From positions 1,426,001 to 1,490,000 of the forward strand of contig NZ_CP034726.1 of NCBI RefSeq assembly GCF_004359375.1: a stretch of DNA of 64,000 nt, written 5' to 3'. The position numbers and the translations under genes are program-made. Position 1 is the first letter of the stretch, and each line of letters opens with the position of its first letter. The notes beneath the pieces were generated by a model. It did not search any database. It saw only the letters and a list, made by a program, of their open reading frames with translations, and was not told the origin of the DNA. This document shows positions 38,809 to 51,261 of this stretch, in pieces. The DNA is from Acetilactobacillus jinshanensis. GTDB taxonomy: Bacteria > Bacillota > Bacilli > Lactobacillales > Lactobacillaceae.

Positions 38809-39615
38809 TCACTTAGCTAAGTTTAACATGTGCTGGTCATGGTTAACCCACCAGTTAGCTTTCTTAGCATAGTACATAGCGTTTTTGGCAGCTTTCTTAT
38901 AACCTTTTTTCTGGTCATATTTAGCAGCCTTTAAATCGAAAGCTTCGGCCTTTTTGTTAATCTTTTCGGCGTTAGACCAAACTTTGTGATAGTAAGCACT
39001 CTTGCGGTAGTTAGCATGCTTAGCTACATAATGACGGTAAGTCTTTTTGGTATTAGGCTTTTCAATATGCTTCTTAGTCTTGCTCATAGCAGCCTTTTCA
39101 GCAGCTGCTTTCTTAGCGGAAACCTTTTTAGCATGCTTATTACTAGCCTTTTTGTTAGACTTCTTAGCTAACTTCTTGCTGCCTTTCTTATTGGCCTTTT
39201 TGTTTAACTTCTTAGGTGTTTTCTTAGCAGCCTTCTTGTTAGACTTCTTGGCAGCTTTTTTAGCTAATTTATTACCACCCTTTTTAGCGGCTTTTTTGTT
39301 GGCAGCCTTTTTTGCTGACTTCTTTGATGCTGCTTTCTTAGCATTTTTAGCAGCACTCTTCTTAACACCTTTGGCAACTTTCTTAGCGTTCTTCTTAGTT
39401 GCCTTAGCATGTTTAGTTGCTTTTGGAGCAGTAGCACCTAATTTATGACTATTGTATTGGCCTTTCTTGATGCCCTTTTCTTCATAAGCAGCAGATTTAT
39501 TAGTCTGAGGAGCAGCATTAGCGCTAGCACTCAAACTAGCACCGCAAACCATAACACCGGCTAATAAAGCAACAGAAGCATCTTTAGCAAGTTTCTTTAA
39601 CAATTGTTTCTTCAT
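38809..39615 (-). CDS. Secreted lysine/alanine-rich (histone H1-like) protein
   Basis: 268-residue protein of unknown function. A Sec signal peptide (KKQLLKKLAKDASVALLAGVM, then cleavage near SASANA-AP) is followed by about 120 residues made almost only of Lys and Ala with some Asn, Ser and Gly, in irregular KKAAKK-type repeats. The C-terminal 90 residues are less repetitive and rich in Tyr, His and Lys (HYVAKHANYRKSAYYHK...YDQKKGYKKAAKNAMYYAKKANWW). The low-complexity part looks like histone H1 tails but the protein should be exported. ATG at 39615 follows GGGAG; a strong extended -10 promoter lies at 39646-39674. No sortase signal or lipobox. A charge-based role on teichoic acid, DNA or host surfaces is possible but not shown. 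Confidence 0.75.
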   Translation of the reverse strand: MKKQLLKKLAKDASVALLAGVMVCGASLSASANAAPQTNKSAAYEEKGIKKGQYNSHKLGATAPKATKHAKATKKNAKKVAKGVKKSAAKNAKKAASKKSAKKAANKKAAKKGGNKLAKKAAKKSNKKAAKKTPKKLNKKANKKGSKKLAKKSNKKASNKHAKKVSAKKAAAEKAAMSKTKKHIEKPNTKKTYRHYVAKHANYRKSAYYHKVWSNAEKINKKAEAFDLKAAKYDQKKGYKKAAKNAMYYAKKANWWVNHDQHMLNLAK

Positions 39616-39645
39616 TAAAAACATCTCCCAATGAGTTATGTATTG

Positions 39646-39674
39646 AGTATACCATAATTTTACAGTTCTGTTAC
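39646..39674 (-). promoter_or_regulatory. Extended -10 promoter of the lysine-rich gene
   Basis: Minus strand TGGTATACT (extended -10, hexamer at 39646-39651) with GTAACA 17 bases upstream (39669-39674). Confidence 0.65.
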
Positions 39675-39683
39675 ATTAAAAAA

Positions 39684-39718
39684 GGGAACATTTAGAATTT
39701 CTAATCCCAAATATTCCC
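39684..39718 (-). terminator. Terminator of gpmA
   Basis: Imperfect inverted repeat with GGGAA...TTCCC outer arms and a T6 tract on the minus strand, 24 bases after the gpmA stop. Confidence 0.65.
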
Positions 39719-39741
39719 TATCATATTACGTTACATTTTAC

Positions 39742-40413
39742 TTATTTTATTATTTTTTTAGATAAGATCCGCAAATGGGAATCAAATTGATACTCAATTG
39801 GTACCCCGTTTGGGACTTCTAGCTTTTCAACATCTTTATCGGAAATGTGGTCAAGATATTTAATCAATGCCCTTAATGTACTGCCATGGGCAACGATTAA
39901 TTGATTATGACCATCGATTAACCGAGGCACAATGGAGTCAATCCAATATGGCAGCATTCGTTTATAAGTCATTTCAAGGCTCTCACCCAACGGCTCATGG
40001 ACACCCACGCGGAGATACTTGTACTCGCTTTCGGGTGTCTTTAATAATGGTGGAACAGCTTTAAATCCTCGATGCCAGGAATTAAATCGCTTTTCACCAA
40101 CTTGTTTTTTAACAACGATTTTATTTTTACCACGTAAAGCACCATAATGACGTTCATTCAATCGCCACGTTTTATGCTCAGGAATGTAAGCCTGATCAAT
40201 TTCATCCAATACAATATTAGCTGTATCAATAGCTCTAATTAGGTATGAAGTATGGACATCACTAAATTTAATGTGAGTTTTTTCTAATTTCTTACCAGCT
40301 TGATGAGCCTGCTTGACACCTAAGTGAGTCAATGGTGAATCAGTCCAGCCAGTAAAAATATGATCATGATTGGCTTGGCTTTCACCATGTCGAATCAATA
40401 CTAAAATGGCCAT
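39742..40413 (-). CDS. gpmA: 2,3-bisphosphoglycerate-dependent phosphoglycerate mutase
   Basis: 223-residue glycolytic mutase of the histidine-phosphatase superfamily. The phosphohistidine motif LIRHGES, NERHYGALRGKNK, GESLEMTYKRMLPYW and the second histidine in VAHGSTLRALIKYL are all present. The usual AHGNSLRAL reads AHGSTLRAL here, and the protein is a few residues shorter than typical (228-230). As lactobacilli often carry several paralogues, this may be a secondary copy. Confidence 0.92.
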   Translation of the reverse strand: MAILVLIRHGESQANHDHIFTGWTDSPLTHLGVKQAHQAGKKLEKTHIKFSDVHTSYLIRAIDTANIVLDEIDQAYIPEHKTWRLNERHYGALRGKNKIVVKKQVGEKRFNSWHRGFKAVPPLLKTPESEYKYLRVGVHEPLGESLEMTYKRMLPYWIDSIVPRLIDGHNQLIVAHGSTLRALIKYLDHISDKDVEKLEVPNGVPIEYQFDSHLRILSKKIIK

Positions 40414-40514
40414 CCTTATATATCATCTCTTAACGGATTGGTAGAAAGTTTCATTTTTTATTGTAACGCAATTTTATTTATAGTCATATTAACAATTAAG
40501 ATCTGGTATCTTCG

Positions 40515-40544
40515 TTGTCATTATAAGTATCTTTATACTATAAT
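40515..40544 (+). promoter_or_regulatory. Promoter of the LCP gene
   Basis: TTGTCA (40515-40520), 18-base spacer, TATAAT (40539-40544), 32 bases before the LCP start. Confidence 0.7.
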
Positions 40545-40576
40545 TTACTTGAATCTTTAAATGGGGCATAAAAATA

Positions 40577-41668
40577 ATGGAAGACTTTAATAATCAATCG
40601 AATCATTTCAATGATTCATCCCAAAACAAATCTAGACAAACCGTCTACCCTACTCGGACTGGTGAATTACACTTTAGAAAGCGTAAACATCCTTGGGTAT
40701 GGCCAATCATTATCGTAATATTAATTATCTTAGGAATTGGATTAGTATGGTTACATTCAGCATATAATAATGCTCAAAATACATTTCAAAAAACTTACCA
40801 ACAAGGTAATTTTGATAAACGAAATGTTTCCAGTATTATAAATCAAGATAAACCGTTCTCAGTTCTATTATTAGGTACTGATACGGGTGCGCTTGGTCGA
40901 CATGATACCGGACGAACCGATACCATCATTTTGGCAACCATTAATCCACAAAAGAAGAGTATTTTCTTAACGAGTATCCCTAGAGATACCAAAGTTACCG
41001 TACCTGGCGATTCACAGCCATACGAAAAGATTAATGCGGCATACACTTTAGGTGGACCTGCTAAGGCCGTTACAACGGTTCAGCGTCTATTGAACGTGCC
41101 GATTGATTTCTACGCCATCGTAAACATGGGTGGCCTAGAAAAAATGGTTAACGCCGTTGACGGTGCCACGGTTGATCCGCCGTTATCATTCCACTATGAG
41201 CAAGCCAATGTGACTAAAGGCCATAAAATTCATTTGAATGGCAAAGAAGCTTTAGCCTATGCACGAATGAGACATCAAGATCCTTTAGGCGATTACGGTC
41301 GTCAAGAACGACAACGTCAGGTCTTAGAAAAGTTATTGATGAAAGGTATGAAGATCACATCATTACCTCGATATAAACAGATTCTGTCGTCACTTCAGCA
41401 TAATTTAAAGACAGACATTAAATTTGACGATATGGTGTCGATTCGAGCTCGTTACGGTGTAGCAACCCATCATCTAAGATCAGAGGGTCTACAGGAAAAT
41501 AACGCCACGATCAACGGAATTGACTATGAAGTTCCAACTAAGTCTGAATTAATTAAAGTATCGAAAAAGATTCGAAAGAGTTTAGGCTTAAGTTCAACTA
41601 GCGACACCATTAGTAATAATTACATCGATAATTATTCTGATTCAGATTTGTCAGATGATAATAGTTAA
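40577..41668 (+). CDS. LytR-CpsA-Psr (LCP) family glycopolymer ligase
   Basis: 363-residue membrane protein that attaches wall teichoic acid or capsule to peptidoglycan. A hydrophilic cytosolic N-terminus (about 46 residues) is followed by one membrane helix (WPIIIVILIILGIGLVWL) and the extracellular LCP domain with LLLGTDTGALGRHDTGRTDTI, SIPRDTKV, INAAYTLGG and AYARMRHQDPLGDYGRQERQRQVL, which hold the conserved Arg and Asp pyrophosphate-binding residues. The tail is Ser/Asp-rich. It is a single-gene unit between its own promoter and a terminator. Confidence 0.94.
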   Translation: MEDFNNQSNHFNDSSQNKSRQTVYPTRTGELHFRKRKHPWVWPIIIVILIILGIGLVWLHSAYNNAQNTFQKTYQQGNFDKRNVSSIINQDKPFSVLLLGTDTGALGRHDTGRTDTIILATINPQKKSIFLTSIPRDTKVTVPGDSQPYEKINAAYTLGGPAKAVTTVQRLLNVPIDFYAIVNMGGLEKMVNAVDGATVDPPLSFHYEQANVTKGHKIHLNGKEALAYARMRHQDPLGDYGRQERQRQVLEKLLMKGMKITSLPRYKQILSSLQHNLKTDIKFDDMVSIRARYGVATHHLRSEGLQENNATINGIDYEVPTKSELIKVSKKIRKSLGLSSTSDTISNNYIDNYSDSDLSDDNS

Positions 41669-41685
41669 ATAAATTAAACTAAAAT

Positions 41686-41730
41686 AAAAATAACCTGATT
41701 GAATAATTTGTGTTCAATCAGGTTATTTTT
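41686..41730. terminator. Bidirectional terminator between LCP and CAP genes
   Basis: AAAAATAACCTGATTGAA and its exact complement form an 18-base perfect stem with a 9-base loop in the convergent gap. Confidence 0.93.
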
Positions 41731-41741
41731 TGCGCTAGTTT

Positions 41742-42488
41742 TTAATTAATAAATTCTATAGCCATGTAATACGTTTGATCTTTGGGACTGTAATAAGTAC
41801 CAATCCCCATTTGCTTATAACGACGGGACAAGATGTTAGTTCGATGACCCCAATCATCTCCGGCGTCATGATACATTGATGCGTTATTAATATTATTAGC
41901 CAACTGATAACCATTTCTTGAATGATAAGTTAGTGTACTTTGTTGAGCATCAGTTGGATTATTATAAGAACCGACCGCAATAACTTGAATCGTACCTAAT
42001 GGAATGCTAGCGATATTTTCACCATAATATTGATACTTAATGTGACGTTTCCCTAAAAGGTAACGAGCTTCATCGTTACGATAAGGCATATTGTGTGAGA
42101 AATAGCTAGACAACTGACGACTTCTAATTTGTCCAATCATATTTAAGCGTCTGTTAATTCGTAATGGACGACGCCGATAAATGATACGATCTAAATTTGT
42201 ATCATAAAAAGTTCTCCAATATAATTCACGACGATTACGATTAATTTGTCGCCACGTTGGCTGCTGTGCTTTACGAGCATGTCGATTATTCACATGACGT
42301 TTTCGGAATCGAATCGAATTATAAGGTTTCTTTTGCGGATTTCGGTGAATTTGTCGATTAATTCGAACGTGAGCATGTTGAACATGTCGAGCTTCACCAA
42401 CGGTACTAATTGAACCAACACTTAATAACAGAATTAATGCGGTGGCAACCTTAAACATCTGATTAAACCTTAATTTATGCCATTTCAT
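41742..42488 (-). CDS. Secreted arginine-rich CAP (SCP/PR-1) domain protein
   Basis: 248-residue exported protein. The N-terminus is basic then hydrophobic (FKVATALILLLSVGSISTVGEA), a Sec signal likely cut near EA-RH. About 75 residues rich in Arg, His and Asn follow, then a CAP domain: SRQLSSYFSHNMPY (active His), YYGENIAS, DDWGHRTNILS and MGIGTYYS, the four conserved CAP motifs. Role of bacterial CAP proteins is uncertain. Starts at ATG 42488 or TTG 42500 (AAAGAAG directly upstream) are both possible. A TATAAT-like -10 lies at 42554-42559. Confidence 0.82.
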   Translation of the reverse strand: MKWHKLRFNQMFKVATALILLLSVGSISTVGEARHVQHAHVRINRQIHRNPQKKPYNSIRFRKRHVNNRHARKAQQPTWRQINRNRRELYWRTFYDTNLDRIIYRRRPLRINRRLNMIGQIRSRQLSSYFSHNMPYRNDEARYLLGKRHIKYQYYGENIASIPLGTIQVIAVGSYNNPTDAQQSTLTYHSRNGYQLANNINNASMYHDAGDDWGHRTNILSRRYKQMGIGTYYSPKDQTYYMAIEFIN

Positions 42489-42602
42489 GTGCTTACTCAA
42501 CTTCTTTTAGATCTTAAATTTACTAATTTTATTAGCCATCAATTAACGCTTTTATTATACTATTTTTATAAAATAACTAAAAAGTGGTCATATTTCACAT
42601 TA

Positions 42603-42631
42603 TTGCGTAGCTTTTTAAATCTCCCTATAAT
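42603..42631 (+). promoter_or_regulatory. Sigma-A promoter of the 57-residue gene
   Basis: TTGCGT (42603-42608), 17-base spacer, TATAAT (42626-42631), 50 bases before the ATG of the small gene. Confidence 0.75.
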
Positions 42632-42681
42632 TATATATTGTGTTATTAATATCCATTTACTAATAGCGAAGGTGATATGCA

Positions 42682-42855
42682 ATGACTAATGAAGAACGTA
42701 AAAAGAAACAACAATATCCTAAATGGCAGCCTAAAATGGAGCAGTATCAGCTGGATTTAAACAAAGCTGCCGTAGATGGTGATATGAAAAAAGTTGGTCA
42801 ATATACGTTAATTATCAACCAACTTTGGGATAAATATCATCAGAATCAAAAATAA
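42682..42855 (+). CDS. Small hydrophilic protein of unknown function (57 residues)
   Basis: I do not recognise this family. ATG at 42682 has AAGGTGAT in position, a good promoter lies upstream and a strong terminator downstream, so it is an independent transcription unit. The product begins MTNEERKKKQQYPKWQPKM and is highly charged, Gln/Lys-rich, with two tryptophans, no membrane segment and no cysteines. The second half (DLNKAAVDGDMKKVGQYTLIINQLW) looks helical. It sits next to tRNA-Thr and the rRNA operon. Confidence 0.75.
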   Translation: MTNEERKKKQQYPKWQPKMEQYQLDLNKAAVDGDMKKVGQYTLIINQLWDKYHQNQK

Positions 42856-42898
42856 ATAAATTTGCTTTATGAGAAATATTTATATCTGAATCTAAAAT

Positions 42899-42934
42899 AA
42901 TAAGGCGCTATTTTTAATTAAATAGCGCCTTATT
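42899..42934. terminator. Bidirectional terminator between small gene and tRNA-Thr
   Basis: AATAAGGCGCTATTT and AAATAGCGCCTTATT form a 15-base perfect stem with a 6-base loop. It can end both the small gene and, in reverse, the tRNA-Thr transcript. Confidence 0.92.
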
Positions 42935-42944
42935 TCTTTATTAA

Positions 42945-43017
42945 AGCCGTTTCCGGGGTTTGAACCCAGGATCTTTTCCTTACCACGGAAACGCTCTACC
43001 TATTGAGCTAAGACGGC
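42945..43017 (-). tRNA. tRNA-Thr (anticodon GGT)
   Basis: 73-base cloverleaf: acceptor GCCGTCT, D stem GCTC/GAGC, anticodon stem TTTCC/GGAAA with loop GTGGTAA (anticodon GGT), T arm CTGGG TTCAAAC CCCGG, acceptor 3' strand AAACGGC and discriminator T. Position 6-67 is a C.A mismatch. CCA is not encoded. It lies after the rRNA operon terminator. Confidence 0.92.
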
Positions 43018-43043
43018 GGTATATATAATTAGGATAAATAAAA

Positions 43044-43070
43044 AAGCCTTCGAAATCAATCGAAGACCTT
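43044..43070 (-). terminator. Terminator after 5S rRNA
   Basis: AAGGTCTTCG and CGAAGGCTT pair over nine positions (with wobbles), followed by T6 on the minus strand, 18 bases past 5S and 27 bases before tRNA-Thr. Confidence 0.75.
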
Positions 43071-43087
43071 TTCTCTCATGTTTGTTC

Positions 43088-43204
43088 GCGTGGCAACGGC
43101 CTATCCTCGCAGAGGGCGATCCCTCAACTACTTTCGGCGCGCGGAAGCTTAACTTCTGTGTTCGGCATGGGAACAGGTGTATCCTTCCGGCTATCGCCAC
43201 CACA
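43088..43204 (-). rRNA. rrf: 5S ribosomal RNA
   Basis: About 117 bases; on the minus strand TGTGGTGGCGATAGC at the 5' end, the CCATGCCGAACACAGAAGTT core and GGATAGGCCGTTGCCACGC at the 3' end are typical of Firmicutes 5S. Exact ends may shift by a base or two. Confidence 0.96.
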
Positions 43205-43275
43205 CTATATTTTCAAGAGAACTTCGTTCTCTCAAAACTGGCTAATATCCATACTTCTCCGAGGATACCTTTTTG

Positions 43276-46198
<2,923 letters not shown>

Positions 46199-46381
46199 TA
46201 AATGTTTGTCACTTGCGTGACAACGGTTTTGGTCATTTTGAATAATTTTAGAATTCAAAAATAACGCGGTGTTCTCGGTTGAAATTAAAATTTAAAATAA
46301 ATAATAATTTCAATAGGAAATATAAATATTATCCAGTTTTCAAAGAACCAAGTTCTAATGTATGAGCCCTCACGGGCTCAA
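46199..46381 (-). other. 16S-23S spacer, distal part
   Basis: Between 23S and tRNA-Ala. It carries AT-rich sequence and a stretch (TCCAGTTTTCAAAGAACCAAG, complement) that resembles rRNA processing stems. No gene seen. Confidence 0.6.
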
Positions 46382-46454
46382 TGGAGTATAGCGGAATCGA
46401 ACCGCTGACCTCCTGCTTGCAAAGCAGGTGCTCTCCCTGCTGAGCTAATACCCC
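46382..46454 (-). tRNA. tRNA-Ala (anticodon TGC)
   Basis: 73-base cloverleaf starting GGGGTATTAGCTCAGC; anticodon stem CCTGC/GCAGG with loop TTTGCAA; acceptor GGGGTAT pairs with ATACTCC, discriminator A. It lies in the 16S-23S spacer after tRNA-Ile. Confidence 0.97.
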
Positions 46455-46464
46455 ATAACAGCAA

Positions 46465-46538
<74 letters not shown>

Positions 46539-46613
46539 ATACGGGCAAGGCCTGTAGGCCTCTCAAAACTAAACAAGATTTCGATATCTGTACAAGTTTC
46601 CGATTGAATGTAA

Positions 46614-48197
<1,584 letters not shown>

Positions 48198-48403
48198 AAA
48201 ATAACATAAGAACTTAATTACAAGCTCTTAAGATTAAATTACTAGTTTAGTTGTACGAACGAATTTATTAAAAACGCACGTAAAGTTAAAAATCTCATTA
48301 TAAAATAACGAGACCACTTGCACTTGTGATGTCAAAATCTTGTTCAGTTTTCAAAGACCTACAATTACTAGCCACATGAGCTCTCGCTCACGTGACAATT
48401 ATT

Positions 48404-48432
48404 AATATATCACTCACGTGAAATATTGTCAA
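48404..48432 (-). promoter_or_regulatory. rRNA operon promoter P2
   Basis: Minus strand TTGACA (48427-48432), 17-base spacer, TATATT (48404-48409). It is the 16S-proximal promoter. A leader hairpin (GTCACGTGAG / CTCATGTGGC, 48371-48396) follows. Confidence 0.88.
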
Positions 48433-48496
48433 GCAGTAATTAAATCTTTTATTAATTAAGATAACTATCTGCCGCCCATTTCACGGAGCAATTATT

Positions 48497-48525
48497 AATT
48501 TACTCCTTAGTGGATAAATTGTCAA
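48497..48525 (-). promoter_or_regulatory. rRNA operon promoter P1
   Basis: Minus strand TTGACA (48520-48525), 17-base spacer, TAAATT (48497-48502), 93 bases upstream of P2. Consensus -35 and spacing match tandem rrn promoters. The rest of 48198-48548 holds leader and processing sequence only. Confidence 0.78.
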
Positions 48526-48547
48526 GGACTCTTCGTAAAAAGATAAC

Positions 48548-48581
48548 AAAAAAGTGCTGATTTTTAATCATCAGCACTTTT
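48548..48581 (-). terminator. Terminator of lysS
   Basis: AAAAGTGCTGAT and ATCAGCACTTTT form a 12-base stem with an 8-base loop, 29 bases past the lysS stop, with T6 on the minus strand. Confidence 0.9.
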
Positions 48582-48609
48582 GAATCATTTTCGAGTAAAT
48601 TATATTTAC

Positions 48610-50097
48610 TTATTCATCTGGACGCATGGTTGGGAATAATAGTACGTCTCGGATTGATTTAGCATTGGTAAGTAACATTACTAAACGATCCATACCAATA
48701 CCAATACCACCAGTAGGCGGCAAGCCATATTGTAATGCCTTTACATAATCGTAATCGATACTTTCGGCACCGGCATTACCCTCTTCTTTTTCTTTGGCCT
48801 GCTTTTCAAAGGCTGCTAACTGGGTAAACGGATTATTCAATTCAGAATAAGCATTACCGTATTCAGTACCTAAGATATAGAATTCGAAACGCTGGGTAAA
48901 GCGTGGATCCTTTAAATTACGCTTAGCCAATGGAGAAATGGCGGATGGATGTCCATAGATAAAGGTTGGTTGCTTGATATGAGCCTTAACCTTATCTTCA
49001 AAGAACTGGTTAATGATATTACCAACACCGAAGAATGGTTTGACTTCGACACCGTGTTCCTTAGCTAATGCTTTAGCGTGATCTAATGACATCTTAGGCC
49101 AGAAATCAACACCGGTAACATCTTTAATAGCATCAACCATGTGTAAACGACGGAATGGTTTGTTCATATCAATCTTGTGGCCCTGGTAATTAACGATTCC
49201 GTTATCGGTAACGGCGTTCGCAGCGGCTTTAAAGATTCCTTCGATTTCATCCATGTCATCGTACATGTCATAGTACTGAACATAAGTTTCTAATTCAGTA
49301 AATTCAGGGTTATGGTCAGGATCCATCCCTTCGTTACGGAAGACACGGCCCATTTCATATACTCGTTCCATACCACCAACGATTAAACGCTTTAATGGTA
49401 ATTCCAAGGCAATTCGTAGGTACATATCCAGGTCCATGGCATTATGATGGGTAACGAATGGACGAGCGTTAGCACCACTTGGAGCAGTATTCAAGATTGG
49501 TGTTTCAACTTCAGTCATATTAAGCTTGTTATCTAAGTAACTCTTAACCGCTTTGATAATCTTGGTTCGTTTTTCAAAACGGTCAAAGCTATCACGGTTA
49601 GAAATCAAGTCTAAGTAACGTTGACGGTAACGCTGAGCCTTGTTCTTTAAACCATGGTATTTATCAGGTAAAGGACGTAATGCTTTATCTAAGAAATGAA
49701 TCTTAGTGACACGAACCGTTAATTCACCGGTATCGGTCTTCATCATTACACCGTCAAAACCGAAATCATCACCTAAATCGGCGTGCTTATAAAAAGCAAA
49801 ATTGTTTCGGCCAACGACATCACGACGGATATAAACTTGAATTCTACCAGTTCGATCTTGGATATCAGCAAAGCCAACTTTACCGCTACCTCTTTTAGCA
49901 ACCATACGGCCACCAATTACAACGTGCTTATCCAGTTTAATAACCTGGTCTTTACTTAAGCCGTCGTATTCATCATGTAGTGGCTTAGCTAAATGAGTTC
50001 GCTTAAAACGATGACCGAACGGGTAAACACCCGTTCTTTCCAAATTGTGCATCTTTTGTAATCGAGCACGCATTTGGTCATTCATTTTCATGGGCAC
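48610..50097 (-). CDS. lysS: Lysyl-tRNA synthetase (class II)
   Basis: 495-residue class II synthetase: N-terminal OB-fold (KHVVIGGRMVAKRGSGKVGFADIQD), motif 2 YEMGRVFRNEGMDPDHNPEFTE and motif 3 GIGIGMDRLVMLLTN. GTG at 50097 is eight bases after GGAGG; the ATG at 50112 overlaps that site and the ATG at 50091 is too far. It is the last gene before the rRNA operon, as in many lactobacilli. Confidence 0.96.
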   Translation of the reverse strand: MPMKMNDQMRARLQKMHNLERTGVYPFGHRFKRTHLAKPLHDEYDGLSKDQVIKLDKHVVIGGRMVAKRGSGKVGFADIQDRTGRIQVYIRRDVVGRNNFAFYKHADLGDDFGFDGVMMKTDTGELTVRVTKIHFLDKALRPLPDKYHGLKNKAQRYRQRYLDLISNRDSFDRFEKRTKIIKAVKSYLDNKLNMTEVETPILNTAPSGANARPFVTHHNAMDLDMYLRIALELPLKRLIVGGMERVYEMGRVFRNEGMDPDHNPEFTELETYVQYYDMYDDMDEIEGIFKAAANAVTDNGIVNYQGHKIDMNKPFRRLHMVDAIKDVTGVDFWPKMSLDHAKALAKEHGVEVKPFFGVGNIINQFFEDKVKAHIKQPTFIYGHPSAISPLAKRNLKDPRFTQRFEFYILGTEYGNAYSELNNPFTQLAAFEKQAKEKEEGNAGAESIDYDYVKALQYGLPPTGGIGIGMDRLVMLLTNAKSIRDVLLFPTMRPDE

Positions 50098-50220
50098 TCT
50101 AAAAACCTCCATCTTTGATTAAATCTTTAATCATTAATATTTAACGTTTCGAATTAGATATATTAGTACCTATTAAGCACTGTTATTATATCATATTCTA
50201 AGAATTATATCTCTACGCTA

Positions 50221-51246
50221 TTAATAGCCTCGCTGGCCACGAGCTTTAAGAATTGCTTGACGGCGCTGAGCCTTTTCAACGAATCGATCTAAGATCTTAT
50301 CCATTTGATCTTCAGTATCAGCTCCAAAAATCGCAACTTTCGTTCTAGCAGCATGCGGCATGCCCTTCAAATAATAAGCGGCCTGGCCTCTAAAGATTCG
50401 TGGACCCATCTTAGCACCACGAAGACCGACCAAACGATGCAAATGATCCTTCGCAATGGCAATCTTCTGAGCAACGGTTGGTTCAGGTAATAATTCACCG
50501 GTGGCAAGGTAATGAACGGTCCGCTTCAACATCCACGGGTTACCTAAAACACCACGGGCGATCATCACGGCAGTACATCCCGTATAATCGAGCATTCGTT
50601 TGGCGTCCTGTGGCGTTCTAACGTCACCGTTACCAATGAACGGGATCGATAGATGACTGGCCACATCACGTAAAATATCCCAATTAGCGTGACCACGATA
50701 AAACTGTTTACGGGTTCGACCATGCATCGCAATGGCACTAGCTCCAGCATCCTGGGCAGATAACGCATTCTGAATGGCATAAATATGATCTTCATCCCAA
50801 CCGGTCCGCATCTTAACGGTAATTGGCTTATCAACGTTTTTAACCAGTGCAGACACTAGATCATAAATTTTATCTGGATAAAGTAACCAGTGGGATCCGG
50901 CACCTGTCTTAACGACCTTCCGAACCGGGCAACCCATATTAATGTTAATGATGTCGACCGGGGTGTGAGCAGCTAAATATTGAGCGGCAGGAACTAACGT
51001 TTCTTTACTGTTCCCAAAAAGCTGAATACTCATCGGGTGTTCATTTGGGTTAACACTTAACATGCCTAACGTCTTTTGGTTGTGATGGATTAATCCACGG
51101 TCAGAAATCATTTCACACGTTACTAATCCAGCACCAAATTTCTTACAGATGGTTCGAAAGGCAACGTTAGTCACTCCGGCCATCGGTGCGACGACCACTC
51201 GATTCGGGATCGTAACGTTACCGATCTTCCATGCTTGACTCTTCAT
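50221..51246 (-). CDS. dusB: tRNA-dihydrouridine synthase
   Basis: 341-residue FMN enzyme reducing uridines in tRNA. APMAGVTNVAFR, NINMGCPVRKVVKTGAG (catalytic Cys), KMRTGW, AMHGRTRKQFYRG and IGNGDV are the DusB pattern. ATG at 51246 has GGAG eight bases upstream. It follows hslO by 16 bases in one operon. Confidence 0.94.
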   Translation of the reverse strand: MKSQAWKIGNVTIPNRVVVAPMAGVTNVAFRTICKKFGAGLVTCEMISDRGLIHHNQKTLGMLSVNPNEHPMSIQLFGNSKETLVPAAQYLAAHTPVDIININMGCPVRKVVKTGAGSHWLLYPDKIYDLVSALVKNVDKPITVKMRTGWDEDHIYAIQNALSAQDAGASAIAMHGRTRKQFYRGHANWDILRDVASHLSIPFIGNGDVRTPQDAKRMLDYTGCTAVMIARGVLGNPWMLKRTVHYLATGELLPEPTVAQKIAIAKDHLHRLVGLRGAKMGPRIFRGQAAYYLKGMPHAARTKVAIFGADTEDQMDKILDRFVEKAQRRQAILKARGQRGY

Positions 51247-51261
51247 GTTCATTACTCCTCA

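Noticed and set aside
39047-39448. 133-residue plus-strand frame rich in Leu, Phe and Ala
   Set aside because: It is the complement of the AAG/GCT-rich lysine-alanine gene; no ribosome site, and the minus strand gene has promoter, signal peptide and terminator.
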